Below, in pieces: positions 24,282 through 32,926 of a stretch of 64,000 bases of DNA. The position numbers and the translations under genes were made by a program. Numbering within the stretch: position 1 is the first letter of the stretch; each line of letters starts with the position of its first letter. The notes beneath the pieces are model-generated. The model did not search any database. It worked only from the letters and a program-made list of their open reading frames with translations, and was not told the DNA's origin. Origin of the DNA: Ensifer adhaerens (lineage in GTDB: Bacteria; Pseudomonadota; Alphaproteobacteria; Rhizobiales; Rhizobiaceae); NCBI RefSeq assembly GCF_028993555.1, contig NZ_CP118611.1, positions 2,317,501 through 2,381,500 of the forward strand, written 5' to 3'.

Positions 24282-25362
24282 TAAACCGATGATCGCGATC
24301 GATGGCGTCAACAAGTTCTACGGGATCTACAAGGCGCTCGACAACGTCTCGCTCGACATAGCCGCCGGCGAGTTCTTCTCGCTGCTCGGCCCCTCCGGCT
24401 GCGGCAAGACCACACTTCTGCGCTCGATCGCCGGTTTCGACACGCCGACCGAAGGAGATATCCGCATCGACGGGCAATCGGTGATCGGCGTGCCGCCGAA
24501 CCGCCGACCGACCAACATGGTCTTCCAGAACTACGCGATCTTCCCGCATCTCGATGTCGAGGAAAATGTGGCCTATGGCCTGAAGCGGCTAAAGCTCGAT
24601 GCTTCCGAGGAGCGGCGACGCGTCGTGGCCGCGCTAGAGCAGGTGCGGCTCGGCCATCTCGGCAAGCGCCGGGCGCATGAACTGTCAGGCGGCCAGCGCC
24701 AGCGCGTGGCGCTGGCGCGCGCCCTGGTGATGCGCCCGAAGGTGCTGCTCCTCGACGAGCCGTTGTCGGCGCTCGACAAGAAGCTGCGCGAGGAAATGCA
24801 GGTGGAGCTGCGCACGCTGCAGCGCGCCGTCGGCATTACCTTCATCCTCGTCACCCACGATCAATACGAGGCGCTGGCGCTTTCCGACCGCATCGCCGTG
24901 ATGTTCGGCGGCCGCATCGCGCAGGTTGCGACGCCGAAGGAAATCTACCAGCGGCCCAACACCCGGCAGGTCGCCGATTTTCTCGGCGGCATGAATTTCA
25001 TGAAGGCGCGCGTGACCAATGAGACCGCGACACGCATCTCCGTCGAGACCCCGCGCTTCGGCGGCGTCACGGTCGACAAGCCGCTCGGCTTCGTCGCCCG
25101 CAACGGCGCGGCGACGATCGGCATCCGGCCGGAACGGCTAAGGGTCCTCTGGGACGAGGCCCGCTCTGACTTCGAGGTCGCAGGCAAGGTGGTCGATCGA
25201 CACTATTTCGGGGAAATCACCCATCTGATCGTCGATATTCCCGGCCTCGAGCAGCCACTCTCGGTTTCCGAAACCAACAATTTCGGCGCCGACGATATTC
25301 CGGTCGGCGATACGGTGCGGCTCGCCTACGATCCCGACGCGCTGGTCGCCGTTGCCGACTGA
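24274..25362 (+). CDS. PotA-like ABC transporter ATPase
   Basis: A 362-residue import ATPase. Walker A GPSGCGKTT (39-47), signature HELSGGQRQRVALARAL near 133-149, Walker B VLLLDEPLSALD, switch His in LVTHDQYEAL, and a C-terminal TOBE regulatory domain from about 285 (IGIRPERLRV). Belongs with the two preceding permeases. A perfect 11-bp-stem hairpin follows the stop. Confidence 0.93.
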   Translation: MPDKPMIAIDGVNKFYGIYKALDNVSLDIAAGEFFSLLGPSGCGKTTLLRSIAGFDTPTEGDIRIDGQSVIGVPPNRRPTNMVFQNYAIFPHLDVEENVAYGLKRLKLDASEERRRVVAALEQVRLGHLGKRRAHELSGGQRQRVALARALVMRPKVLLLDEPLSALDKKLREEMQVELRTLQRAVGITFILVTHDQYEALALSDRIAVMFGGRIAQVATPKEIYQRPNTRQVADFLGGMNFMKARVTNETATRISVETPRFGGVTVDKPLGFVARNGAATIGIRPERLRVLWDEARSDFEVAGKVVDRHYFGEITHLIVDIPGLEQPLSVSETNNFGADDIPVGDTVRLAYDPDALVAVAD

Positions 25363-25371
25363 CAAGATTGA

Positions 25372-25396
25372 GGCGAGCCGTGAACCACGGCTCGCC
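25372..25396. terminator. Hairpin between convergent ATPase and binding-protein genes
   Basis: GGCGAGCCGTG (25372-25382) and CACGGCTCGCC (25386-25396) form a perfect 11-bp stem with a three-base loop in the 44-bp gap between two convergent stops. No T-tract follows on either strand. Confidence 0.6.
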
Positions 25397-25406
25397 AAAC
25401 TCCGGC

Positions 25407-26489
25407 TCAATAACCCGATTTGATCTTCTCGAACTCCGCGATCATGCGCTGGCGCAATTCGACCGGCATCGGTGACTGGAACAGCGTGTTGGCCAGGAAC
25501 TTCGACACGTCGGCATAACCCTTGTCGGCGAGGATCTTCGGATCGACCTGCGCCATGCCGCGGGCGTTCGCATGGCCATAGCCCCAGGATTCGACGATGT
25601 AGGGGGTGATCGCCGGATCGGTGATCGAGTTCAGGAAATCATACTGCTCGTCAACCGGCGCTGTCGCGCCCTTGAGCCGGACATAGCCGCAAACCCAGGT
25701 CGAAAGCCCCTCGGTCGTGTCCTTCTTGATCGCTGCGGGAACGCCATCGGCCTGCAGCGTCGTCGCGGTCTCGTTCCAGGCCCAGGCGAGATCGACCTCG
25801 CCGCTGGCGATCGCCTGGCTCAGGTCGGTGTTGTCGGTCCAGTAGAGGCGGACGTTCTTGTGCACTTCGCGCAGGAAATCCGACGCCTGCTTGAACTGCT
25901 CGTCGGTCATCGTCGTCCAGTCCTTGACGCCGATGGCGAGGCTTGCGAGCGCATAGGCATCGTCGACATTGTCGCCGATCGAAACCCGGTCCTTGAACTT
26001 CGGATCGGCAAAGGCCTTGAGCGACTTGACCTCATCTTCCTTCACCGTATCGGTGCGGTAGGTGAGCACGGTGTTGCCCCATTCGAAAGGCAGCATCCAG
26101 GCCTTGCCATCGGGCGTCGTCATCAGCCCCTTCATCGCGGCGATGCCGGGATCGACGTCGTTCCAATAGGTGAGCTTCGAGGTGTCGAGCGGCTCGATCA
26201 GCCCCGCCTCGCGCCATTTGGCAACACTTTGCGAACAGGGATGCGCGAGATCGGCCTTGAAGCCGGAGCGCAATTTCTGGAAGGCCTCTTCCTCGTCGCC
26301 GAAGAAGCTGAAATCCGGCTCGTCTCCATGCTTGGCGGTGTAGGACGGATGGAAGGCCGGATCCTCGTAGCCGGACCAGTCGAAGATCGTGAGGTTGTCT
26401 GCGGCAAGCGCCGGCAAGGCGGTGGTTGAGACAAGCGAGGCGATGAAGGCGCCTCCCAAGAATTGCCTGCACGCGTTCACCAATGTCAT
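25407..26489 (-). CDS. PotD/PotF-like periplasmic substrate-binding protein
   Basis: A 360-residue binding protein with a signal peptide (ends ...TTALPALAA-DN) and the PotD start LTIFDWSGYEDP, then ADLAHPCSQSVAKW, WMLPFEWGNTVLTYR and AWAWNETATTLQ. Several Trp residues (W148-region and W/N/E in AWAWNET) could form an aromatic cage for a cationic amine, which is an inference. AGGAGGTTGGC gives an excellent ribosome site. It lies only 40 bases after the BetI-like gene on the same strand, so it belongs to the methyltransferase-betI transcript even though its permeases are encoded elsewhere in the cluster. Confidence 0.9.
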   Translation of the reverse strand: MTLVNACRQFLGGAFIASLVSTTALPALAADNLTIFDWSGYEDPAFHPSYTAKHGDEPDFSFFGDEEEAFQKLRSGFKADLAHPCSQSVAKWREAGLIEPLDTSKLTYWNDVDPGIAAMKGLMTTPDGKAWMLPFEWGNTVLTYRTDTVKEDEVKSLKAFADPKFKDRVSIGDNVDDAYALASLAIGVKDWTTMTDEQFKQASDFLREVHKNVRLYWTDNTDLSQAIASGEVDLAWAWNETATTLQADGVPAAIKKDTTEGLSTWVCGYVRLKGATAPVDEQYDFLNSITDPAITPYIVESWGYGHANARGMAQVDPKILADKGYADVSKFLANTLFQSPMPVELRQRMIAEFEKIKSGY

Positions 26490-26529
26490 GCCAACCTCCT
26501 CTATTCGGCCATTCCGGCGTTATCGTTCC

Positions 26530-27228
26530 CTATTTCGGCCCTTCCCGGGTGAAATGCTCGGGGAAGGCGACGAGCAGATATTCGACAGCCGCCGCATGCG
26601 CCTTTTCGCGCGTCAGACCGTCGCCCATCATCAGCCGCAGCCACAGCCCTTCCATCGATGCGCAGAGCGCCAGCGTCATGCCCTCGGGCTCGTAGGCGTA
26701 GCCACCCTCGTCCTTGAGCCTCTGGCAAAGCGCCAGGAAGATCTCCTGGTATTTGACGTCGCGCGCACCGCAGAGCGCCTGATAGGTCGGCCGCGACTTC
26801 GCCTCGCCCCAAAAGGCGCACCAGGCCGCAAGCTTGCGCTTGGTGCAGATCTTGCGATCGAAATCGCAGGCAACGAGTGCCCAGAGTTGCGCTGCCGCCT
26901 TGTCGCCAGCCTTTTCCAGCGCCGCGCCCCAATTGGCGGCATATTCGTCCGCCATATATTGCAGCGTGGCGATCAGCAGTTTTTCCTTGCTCTCGAAATG
27001 GAAGTTGACGATGCCGCGCGACAGGCCGGCGCCATCGGCGACGTCGGCCAGCGTCGTTTCAGAATAGCCGCGCTTCGCAAGCGAATCGATCGTCGCTTCG
27101 ATCAGTTGTTGCCGCCGGGTCTCTTTCGACGCCTTGCGTCCGCGCTTTTCGCTTTCGACCGCTTCCTGCACTTCAGGGGTGAGTTTCATCCGTACCGCCG
27201 TCTCGTTCTTCTTCAGACGCAGGTGCAT
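26530..27228 (-). CDS. BetI-like TetR-family repressor
   Basis: A 232-residue TetR protein. The HTH is at about 35-65 (TRRQQLIEATIDSLAKRG, LADVADGAGLSRGIVNFHF), and the C-terminal domain resembles BetI (AAWCAFWGEAKSRPTYQAL compared with KAWLAFWASS.HQP in E. coli BetI, from memory). BetI represses choline/betaine genes. The ATG at 27228 lies one base after the methyltransferase stop (TGATATG) behind GGAGC, so the two are coupled; an internal ATG at 27189 is a weaker choice. Three near-identical operators flank the cluster, one in front of its own transcript, so autoregulation is expected. Confidence 0.88.
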   Translation of the reverse strand: MHLRLKKNETAVRMKLTPEVQEAVESEKRGRKASKETRRQQLIEATIDSLAKRGYSETTLADVADGAGLSRGIVNFHFESKEKLLIATLQYMADEYAANWGAALEKAGDKAAAQLWALVACDFDRKICTKRKLAAWCAFWGEAKSRPTYQALCGARDVKYQEIFLALCQRLKDEGGYAYEPEGMTLALCASMEGLWLRLMMGDGLTREKAHAAAVEYLLVAFPEHFTREGPK

Positions 27229-27229
27229 A

Positions 27230-28039
27230 TCATGCTCCGCGCCGCATCGGCTTGATGCCACGCAGATGAGTGGGACAATGCTCACCACTGTCAAGCACCT
27301 TCTGCATGGCAGTCCAGGTCCGGACATTCTTGGTTACATAGGCCTCGCCGACCGCTGCGACTGCGGCCGAATGCAGCCCTCCCTGCAGCCGTGAAAGTTC
27401 CTGCCGCGCCACTTCGCGATACCAGTCGTTGCGGTTTTCGGCGCGCGTTTGCACGAAGCCTGCCTCCGCCATTGCGGCCAGATAGGCCCCGGCCGACGCC
27501 ATTCCGAAGCTTAAGCCCTCGGCCGCGAGATAGGACTTCATATCGTCTGACGGTTCGTCGTCATGGGCGATCAGCCAATCGGAAGCGGCAAAGACACCAC
27601 CGGGCGAAAGCACGCGGTAAATTTCGCGAAAGAGCGACCGCTTGTCGGGCACATGGACGAGCGCATCCTTGGAAAAGACGACATCGAAACTGCCGTCAAC
27701 GAAAGGCAACGGGCCGGGCGGCGCCTGGACGAAGGAAACGCCGGCAATGCCCGCGCGCTCGGCAGCCTCCCTTGCATGTGCAATCACCGGCGCCTCGACG
27801 TCGAAACCGGAGATGCCCAGCGGATGATAAGTCCTGGCGATATGCAGCGTCACGCCGCCGGCGCCGCAGCCGAGATCAAGGATGCGCTTGCCCACAAGAT
27901 CGAGACCGCCAAGTACACGATCGACCTCCTCGGGACCGCCAGGCGAAAGGTATCCCTCACCCCAGAGGACTTCCAGGAAACGGATGGCCGTATCGTCGTA
28001 TTCGACGGCGTGTCCCGTTTCTCGATCGACCGACGACAT
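27230..28039 (-). CDS. SAM-dependent methyltransferase, phosphoethanolamine N-methyltransferase-like
   Basis: A 269-residue class I methyltransferase. SAM motif I is [10 protein letters not shown] (53-62); the surrounding text [37 protein letters not shown] and [12 protein letters not shown] closely follows plant/protist phosphoethanolamine N-methyltransferases and glycine/dimethylglycine methyltransferases. An N-methyl acceptor is likely, direction and substrate unknown. ATG at 28039 is chosen for its AGGAGCTTGG leader; ATGs at 28054 and 28102 are in frame but poorly led. First gene of the transcript that continues into betI-like and the binding-protein gene. Confidence 0.83.
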   Translation of the reverse strand: MSSVDRETGHAVEYDDTAIRFLEVLWGEGYLSPGGPEEVDRVLGGLDLVGKRILDLGCGAGGVTLHIARTYHPLGISGFDVEAPVIAHAREAAERAGIAGVSFVQAPPGPLPFVDGSFDVVFSKDALVHVPDKRSLFREIYRVLSPGGVFAASDWLIAHDDEPSDDMKSYLAAEGLSFGMASAGAYLAAMAEAGFVQTRAENRNDWYREVARQELSRLQGGLHSAAVAAVGEAYVTKNVRTWTAMQKVLDSGEHCPTHLRGIKPMRRGA

Positions 28040-28104
28040 CCAAGCTCCTGCCATATCAACTCTTGCTAAAAATCCTATCGCATTATCAGAGGATTGCAAC
28101 ATAT

Positions 28105-28123
28105 TTGCTGAACGCTCATTCAA
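28105..28123. promoter_or_regulatory. BetI-type operator C, methyltransferase/flavoprotein divergent promoter
   Basis: On the minus strand this reads TTGAATGAGCGTTCAGCAA, differing from operator A at one base. It lies 65 bases before the methyltransferase start and 60 bases before the flavoprotein start, centred in the divergent promoter, so it can control the betI-like gene itself and the catabolic operon on the other side. Confidence 0.82.
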
Positions 28124-28183
28124 AATATATGGACAACATTCTGCTTTCCGTGTCATTTTTTGATCAACGACAAGGGGAGCCAC

Positions 28184-29806
28184 ATGACGAAATACGACGT
28201 GGTGATGATCGGAGGAGGGCATAACGGCCTGGTCGCCGCCTGCTATTTGCAGCGCGCCGGACTGAATGTCGTCGTCCTTGAAAAGAACGACTGGGTCGGG
28301 GGTGCCGCGACCAGCCGCGAACTGACGCCGGGCTTCCTTTATTCGAACTGTTCCTATGTCTGCTCGCTGTTCCGGCCGGAAATCATGCGCGATCTCGAGC
28401 TGCCGAAACATGGGCTGCAGGTGATCTCCTACGAGGGCGGCGCGGTCCTTACCCGCGATGGCGACTATCTGGCCTCCTATCGCGACCACGATTCCCATCG
28501 CCGCGAGTTCGCCCGCTATTCCAGGCGCGACGCCGAGGCCTATGAGCGCTACGCCCGCGACGTCACCCGCCAGTGCCGCTTCATCCAGCCGTTGTTGATG
28601 CGCACGGCCCCCGACCCGTTCAGCTTCAAGCCGCGCGACATTTCCGAACTCATCTATCTTGCCAGGAAGTTCGGTGATTTCTCAGCGGCCGAAATGGCGG
28701 CGACCTTGCGCTTCTGGACCATGTCGATCGCCGACTTTCTCGACGAATATTTCGAGACCGATGTGATCAAGGCCTATCTTGCACTTTCGGGCATTATCGG
28801 CACCGCACTTGGGCCGATGTCGCCGGGGACTGCCTACGTGCTGCTGCACCACTACATGGGCGAGGTCGACGGTTCGGTCGGCGCCTGGGGCTATGCTCGC
28901 GGCGGCATGGGTGCCGTCACCAAGGCACTCGCCTCTTCGTTCCAAGCGTCCGGCGGCACGATCCGCACCGGCGCCGATGTCGCCAAGGTGCTGACCCGCA
29001 GCGGCCGCGCTTCCGGCGCAGTGCTTGCCAATGGCGAAGAGGTGCTCGGCAAACTCGTCGTCTCCAATGCCGACGTCAAGCGCACCTTCCTGAAGCTCGT
29101 CGACGAGGATGCCCTGCCGCAACGCTTCGTCCACCGTGTCCGCCACTTCAAGATGCGCGGCTCCTCAGGCAAGGTGAATATTGCCCTCGACAGCCTGCCG
29201 GAATTCCCGGCACTGCCGGCCGGCTCCTCCTGTATTCGCGGCGACCTGCACTTCACCGACAGCGTCGAGCGCATGGAGCGCGCCTACGACGACTGGAAGG
29301 CCGGGCGCTGGTCGGCCGACCCCTTCGTCGACATGATGATCCCGACAACGCTCGATCCGACGATGGCACCACCCGGCAAGCACTTTGTCTCCTGCTTCGT
29401 TCAGTACTGTCCGCCGAAGGTAGGAGGCAACGACTGGACCGACGCTGACCGTGACGCCTTCGCCGAAACCGTGATCAAGCAGATCAGCGACTATTCGCCG
29501 GGTTTCCGCGAGCGCATCCTGCACATGGAAGTGCGCACGCCGCGCGAGATCGAACAGGAGGTGGGGCTGACGGAAGGCAACATCTTCCAGGGCGAGCTGA
29601 CCTTCGACCAGCTGCTGTTCAATCGGCCGGTCCCCGGCTACGCGCAATATCGCAGCCCCGTGCGCGGGCTTTACATCTGCGGCTCGTCCACCCATCCGGG
29701 CGGCGGCGTCATGGGAGCACCCGGCCGCAATGCCGCCGCCGAAATCCTGCGTGACCTCCGCCACACCCCCTCAAACAAGATGAGCCCGGCCCATGACGTC
29801 ATTTGA
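28184..29806 (+). CDS. FAD/NAD(P)-dependent oxidoreductase, phytoene-desaturase-like (copy 1)
   Basis: A 540-residue flavoprotein with an N-terminal dinucleotide-binding fold ([10 protein letters not shown], 7-16, and the [14 protein letters not shown] acidic/Gly segment) and the C-terminal FAD motif [20 protein letters not shown] of the phytoene desaturase/amine oxidase superfamily. No carotenoid genes are near, so an amine or amino-acid-like substrate is more plausible. GGGGAGCCAC precedes the ATG at 28184. It overlaps the next flavoprotein gene by 14 bases. First gene of the operon controlled by operator C. Confidence 0.85.
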   Translation: MTKYDVVMIGGGHNGLVAACYLQRAGLNVVVLEKNDWVGGAATSRELTPGFLYSNCSYVCSLFRPEIMRDLELPKHGLQVISYEGGAVLTRDGDYLASYRDHDSHRREFARYSRRDAEAYERYARDVTRQCRFIQPLLMRTAPDPFSFKPRDISELIYLARKFGDFSAAEMAATLRFWTMSIADFLDEYFETDVIKAYLALSGIIGTALGPMSPGTAYVLLHHYMGEVDGSVGAWGYARGGMGAVTKALASSFQASGGTIRTGADVAKVLTRSGRASGAVLANGEEVLGKLVVSNADVKRTFLKLVDEDALPQRFVHRVRHFKMRGSSGKVNIALDSLPEFPALPAGSSCIRGDLHFTDSVERMERAYDDWKAGRWSADPFVDMMIPTTLDPTMAPPGKHFVSCFVQYCPPKVGGNDWTDADRDAFAETVIKQISDYSPGFRERILHMEVRTPREIEQEVGLTEGNIFQGELTFDQLLFNRPVPGYAQYRSPVRGLYICGSSTHPGGGVMGAPGRNAAAEILRDLRHTPSNKMSPAHDVI

Positions 29807-31346
29807 TGCCATCGTCATCGGCGGCGGCCACAATGGCCTGACCGCCGCCACCTTCCTCGCCCGCTCGGGCCGCAGGGTCCTGCTCGTGGAAGCCGGCGAC
29901 ACGCTCGGCGGTGCCGCGCGCGGCTATTCTTTCCATCCCGGCTACGCCAGCCCCGGCCTTGCCCACATCTTCAACCGGCTCGATCCGGAAGTGGCGGCAG
30001 CCCTTTCACTTCACAACAAGCGAAGCGAAGCCGCACCGACCGTGGTGCTGTCGCCGACCGGGCAACATGCGGTGCTGCGCGGCGGCTATGGCGAAGCGAT
30101 CGATGGGGTATCGCAAGAGGAGGCGAAACGCTTCCAGGACCTGCGGGGCAAGCTGGTGTTCCAGGCCGCCATCCTGAAGCGTTTCCTCAGGCGGCGCCCG
30201 CCGGAAATCGGCGAGCTGGCGCTTGCCGACCTTGCAACACTCGCCAGCGCCGGCCTCGGGCTCTTGCGCAAGGGGCGTGAGGAAAGCCGCGACTTCCTGC
30301 GCATGTTGCTGATGAACGTCGCCGATACCGTCGAGGAATATCTGACCGACGACCGGCTGAAGGCGCTGCTTGCCTTCGACGCGACGCTCGGCATCCACCT
30401 CGGGCCCCGTTCGCCGACCTCCTTGCTTGGTCTCTACTATCGGCTGACCGGCGAGATGCAGGGCGTGACCGGCGCCCAGCTGGTGGCCAACAGCGGCGGA
30501 CGCTCGGCGGCTGCCGCCTTCGAGGCCGCGGCGATGCAGGCCGGCGTCACGGTCAGGACCGGTGCGCGGGTGGCACGCATCATCGCCGATCGCGGACGCG
30601 CAACCGGCATCGTCCTTTCCTCCGGCGAAACGCTTGAGGCGGGCGCCATCGTCTCGGCGATCCATCCAAAGGCGACCTTCCTGGACCTTACGGATCCGGC
30701 CGAGATCGGCACCGGCTTCCGCCGCGCCATCGGCAACATCCGCTCGAAGGGCAACGTCGCCAAGCTCGATCTCGCGCTCGACCGCGTTCCGGAGTTCTCC
30801 GGTGTTGCCGCCGCCGATCTCAGCGGCCGGCTGGTGATCGCCCGATCGGTCGACCATGTCGAAGAGGCCTTCAATCCGGCGAAGTACGGTCAGTTCTCCA
30901 AGGATCCGGTGATGGAGATCACGCTTCCGAGCCTTGCCGATCCGTCGCTGGCGCTTTCCGGCGGCTGTACGCTGTCGGCGCTTGTCGAGTTTGCGCCCTA
31001 TGCGCTTGCCGACGGCTGGGACAAGGGCAAGCCGGCCTTTCAGAAAATCGTGCTCGATACTCTGGAAGCCTACGCCCCTGGCATCAACGGCAGCATTCTG
31101 GGGACGAGCTTGCTGACACCCGTCGATATCGAAGAACGCTACAACCTGCCGGGCGGGCATTGGCACCACGGCGAACTCCAGGCAGATCAGTTGCTCGTCA
31201 ACCGTCCCGTCAATGCCGCATCGGGCTACTCGACGCCGCTCAAGGGCCTCTATCTCGCCAGCGCCGGCGCACATCCGGGCGGCGGCATTTCCGGCCTGCC
31301 CGGGCTGCTTGCCGCCCGCCAGGTCCTTTCGGAGAAACGCGCATGA
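29793..31346 (+). CDS. FAD/NAD(P)-dependent oxidoreductase, phytoene-desaturase-like (copy 2)
   Basis: A 517-residue paralogue of the preceding gene. [10 protein letters not shown] (7-16), LLVEAGDTLGGAARG, and the late GLYLASAGAHPGGGISGLPG are intact. The two copies are clearly diverged, so they may form a heteromer or act in sequence. Overlaps: 14 bases with copy 1 upstream and four (ATGA) with the GcvT-like gene downstream. Confidence 0.85.
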   Translation: MTSFDAIVIGGGHNGLTAATFLARSGRRVLLVEAGDTLGGAARGYSFHPGYASPGLAHIFNRLDPEVAAALSLHNKRSEAAPTVVLSPTGQHAVLRGGYGEAIDGVSQEEAKRFQDLRGKLVFQAAILKRFLRRRPPEIGELALADLATLASAGLGLLRKGREESRDFLRMLLMNVADTVEEYLTDDRLKALLAFDATLGIHLGPRSPTSLLGLYYRLTGEMQGVTGAQLVANSGGRSAAAAFEAAAMQAGVTVRTGARVARIIADRGRATGIVLSSGETLEAGAIVSAIHPKATFLDLTDPAEIGTGFRRAIGNIRSKGNVAKLDLALDRVPEFSGVAAADLSGRLVIARSVDHVEEAFNPAKYGQFSKDPVMEITLPSLADPSLALSGGCTLSALVEFAPYALADGWDKGKPAFQKIVLDTLEAYAPGINGSILGTSLLTPVDIEERYNLPGGHWHHGELQADQLLVNRPVNAASGYSTPLKGLYLASAGAHPGGGISGLPGLLAARQVLSEKRA

Positions 31347-32566
31347 TGATGCATCTGACCGCCCTTCGCCGCGCAGCCCAAGGCCATATCCTGATGCCCC
31401 GGCTGGAAACACCGTTTCACCAGCGCCTTGCTGCGCTCAGCGAAACCAACGACTGGTACAGCTGGGCAGGCTACAAGGCGCCGCATTCGATCTTCGACAC
31501 CGAGCTCGAATATTTCGCGATCCGTTCGACGGCGGCGCTGTTCGACATCTCGCCGATGGTGAAATACCGCATCCGCGGCGCAGATGCTGAGCGCTATCTC
31601 AACCGGCTGACGCTGCGCAACGTCGCCAAGCTCGGAATTAACCGCGTGCACTACACGGCCTGGTGCGACGACCACGGCCACGTGCTCGACGACGGCACGC
31701 TGTTTCGCCTCGGACGGGACGATTTTCGGCTCTGCTGCCAGGAGCGGCATCTCCCTTGGCTTCTCGACAGCGCCGGCGGATTTTCCGTCGAGATCGTCGA
31801 GGAGACCAGCGAGATCGCCGCGGTCGCGCTGCAGGGGCCAACATCCTTTGCTGTCCTCGAAGCCGCGGGCTTTGCCGGCGTCGAGGGTCTAAAACCGTTC
31901 CAGCTCTCGGACTTCTCGCATCTCGATGGCACGGTGACGATCTCACGCACCGGCTTTACCGGCGATCTCGGCTACGAACTCTTTGTCGACGCCAAGCGGG
32001 CGCTGAGCCTCTGGGACCGTCTATGGGCAGCCGGCACTGGTTTCGGCCTGAAGGCGATCGGCTATGACGCACTCAACCGCGCCCGCGTCGAAGCAGGGTT
32101 CATCGTTGCCAATGCCGATTTCATCACGGCCGAGGCGGCCCTTCGGGCGGACCGCGAACGCTTGCCTGACGAGATCGGCCTCGACTGGCTGGTGGATGCG
32201 GAAAAGCCCTTCTTCAACGGGCGCGACGCCATCTTCCGAGCACGCGAGAGGAACACGCTGAAGCATGTGCTCGTCGGCCTTGAGATCGAGGGCAACATTC
32301 CGGCCGAGGGCGCAATCGTCTATCACCGTGGCAAGAAGGAAGTCGGCCTGGTGACGGCCGCCATCTGGTCGCCGCTTGCCAAGCGCAACATCGCCATTGC
32401 CAGCCTTTCGCGCCCGTTCGGCAGCCGCGTCGTAGACGACCTCTGGGTGGAGATCTATGCTCTGCGGGAGCTGCAATACCAGAAGCTGATGAAGCGGGCG
32501 CGCGTCGTCGCCCGGCCCTTCGTCAAGCTCGACCGCCGCTCGGCCAACCCGCCGGGCCGCTTCTGA
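31343..32566 (+). CDS. GcvT-like aminomethyltransferase / folate-dependent demethylase
   Basis: A 407-residue protein with the GcvT fold: YSWAGYKAPHSIFDTELEYFAIR, AALFDISPMVKYRIRGADAERYLNRL, ALQGPTSF, SRTGFTGDLGYELF and a C-terminal barrel domain (VGLVTAAIWSPLAKRNIAIA), all in outline. Relatives accept one-carbon units from N- or S-methyl substrates onto tetrahydrofolate (GcvT, DmdA, sarcosine and dimethylglycine oxidases). With a Rieske demethylase and flavoproteins in the same regulon, capture of released methyl or formaldehyde-level carbon is the natural role. The ATG at 31343 overlaps the upstream stop; a longer frame back to 31160 is inside the previous gene. Confidence 0.85.
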   Translation: MMMHLTALRRAAQGHILMPRLETPFHQRLAALSETNDWYSWAGYKAPHSIFDTELEYFAIRSTAALFDISPMVKYRIRGADAERYLNRLTLRNVAKLGINRVHYTAWCDDHGHVLDDGTLFRLGRDDFRLCCQERHLPWLLDSAGGFSVEIVEETSEIAAVALQGPTSFAVLEAAGFAGVEGLKPFQLSDFSHLDGTVTISRTGFTGDLGYELFVDAKRALSLWDRLWAAGTGFGLKAIGYDALNRARVEAGFIVANADFITAEAALRADRERLPDEIGLDWLVDAEKPFFNGRDAIFRARERNTLKHVLVGLEIEGNIPAEGAIVYHRGKKEVGLVTAAIWSPLAKRNIAIASLSRPFGSRVVDDLWVEIYALRELQYQKLMKRARVVARPFVKLDRRSANPPGRF

Positions 32567-32576
32567 GAGTACGAGC

Positions 32577-32819
32577 ATGGACGATGAGACGAAACGACAC
32601 TGGGAGATGATCAGGTTGCCGGCCGGGCAGGAATGGTCCGGCCGCGCCCGATACGCGGCCGCGATGTTCTTCTACCAACGCGGTTTGATGGATGCCGAAA
32701 CGCTTGAAGTCTACCGCATTTGCTCGCGGCTCGACGCGGAAGACCCGGCCACGGTCTTGCGCCGCTACCGGATCGGATCGGAGTGGTTGGCTCGGCTGGA
32801 GGGCAATGGTGCCTCTTGA
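32577..32819 (+). CDS. Small uncharacterised protein closing the catabolic operon
   Basis: An 80-residue soluble protein beginning ten bases after the GcvT-like stop. It is rich in Arg, Trp and Tyr (RHWEMIRLPAGQEWSGRARY, FFYQRGLMDAETLEVYR) and predicted largely helical. I do not recognise the family. Tight spacing suggests it is cotranslated and perhaps a subunit or assembly partner of one of the flavoproteins; no motif supports a reaction. Confidence 0.65.
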   Translation: MDDETKRHWEMIRLPAGQEWSGRARYAAAMFFYQRGLMDAETLEVYRICSRLDAEDPATVLRRYRIGSEWLARLEGNGAS

Positions 32820-32890
32820 GGCAGCCGCGCCGTTCCCTCGACAGTGGTGGAAGCGCAGAAGCGAGTTTAGCCCGTCCCTAAAGTGGCCCC

Positions 32891-32910
32891 GGGCCGGTTC
32901 GCTCCGGCCC
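32891..32910. terminator. Hairpin between the catabolic operon and receptor gene
   Basis: GGGCCGG (32891-32897) and CCGGCCC (32904-32910) form a perfect 7-bp GC stem with a six-base loop in the 107-bp gap between convergent genes. There is no T-tract. Confidence 0.5.
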
Positions 32911-32926
32911 CGCCCAATGGTTCAAA

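Noticed and set aside
28184..31346. Carotenoid biosynthesis locus
   Set aside because: The two flavoproteins resemble phytoene desaturases, but there is no phytoene synthase, GGPP synthase or cyclase, and the regulon is an amine one.
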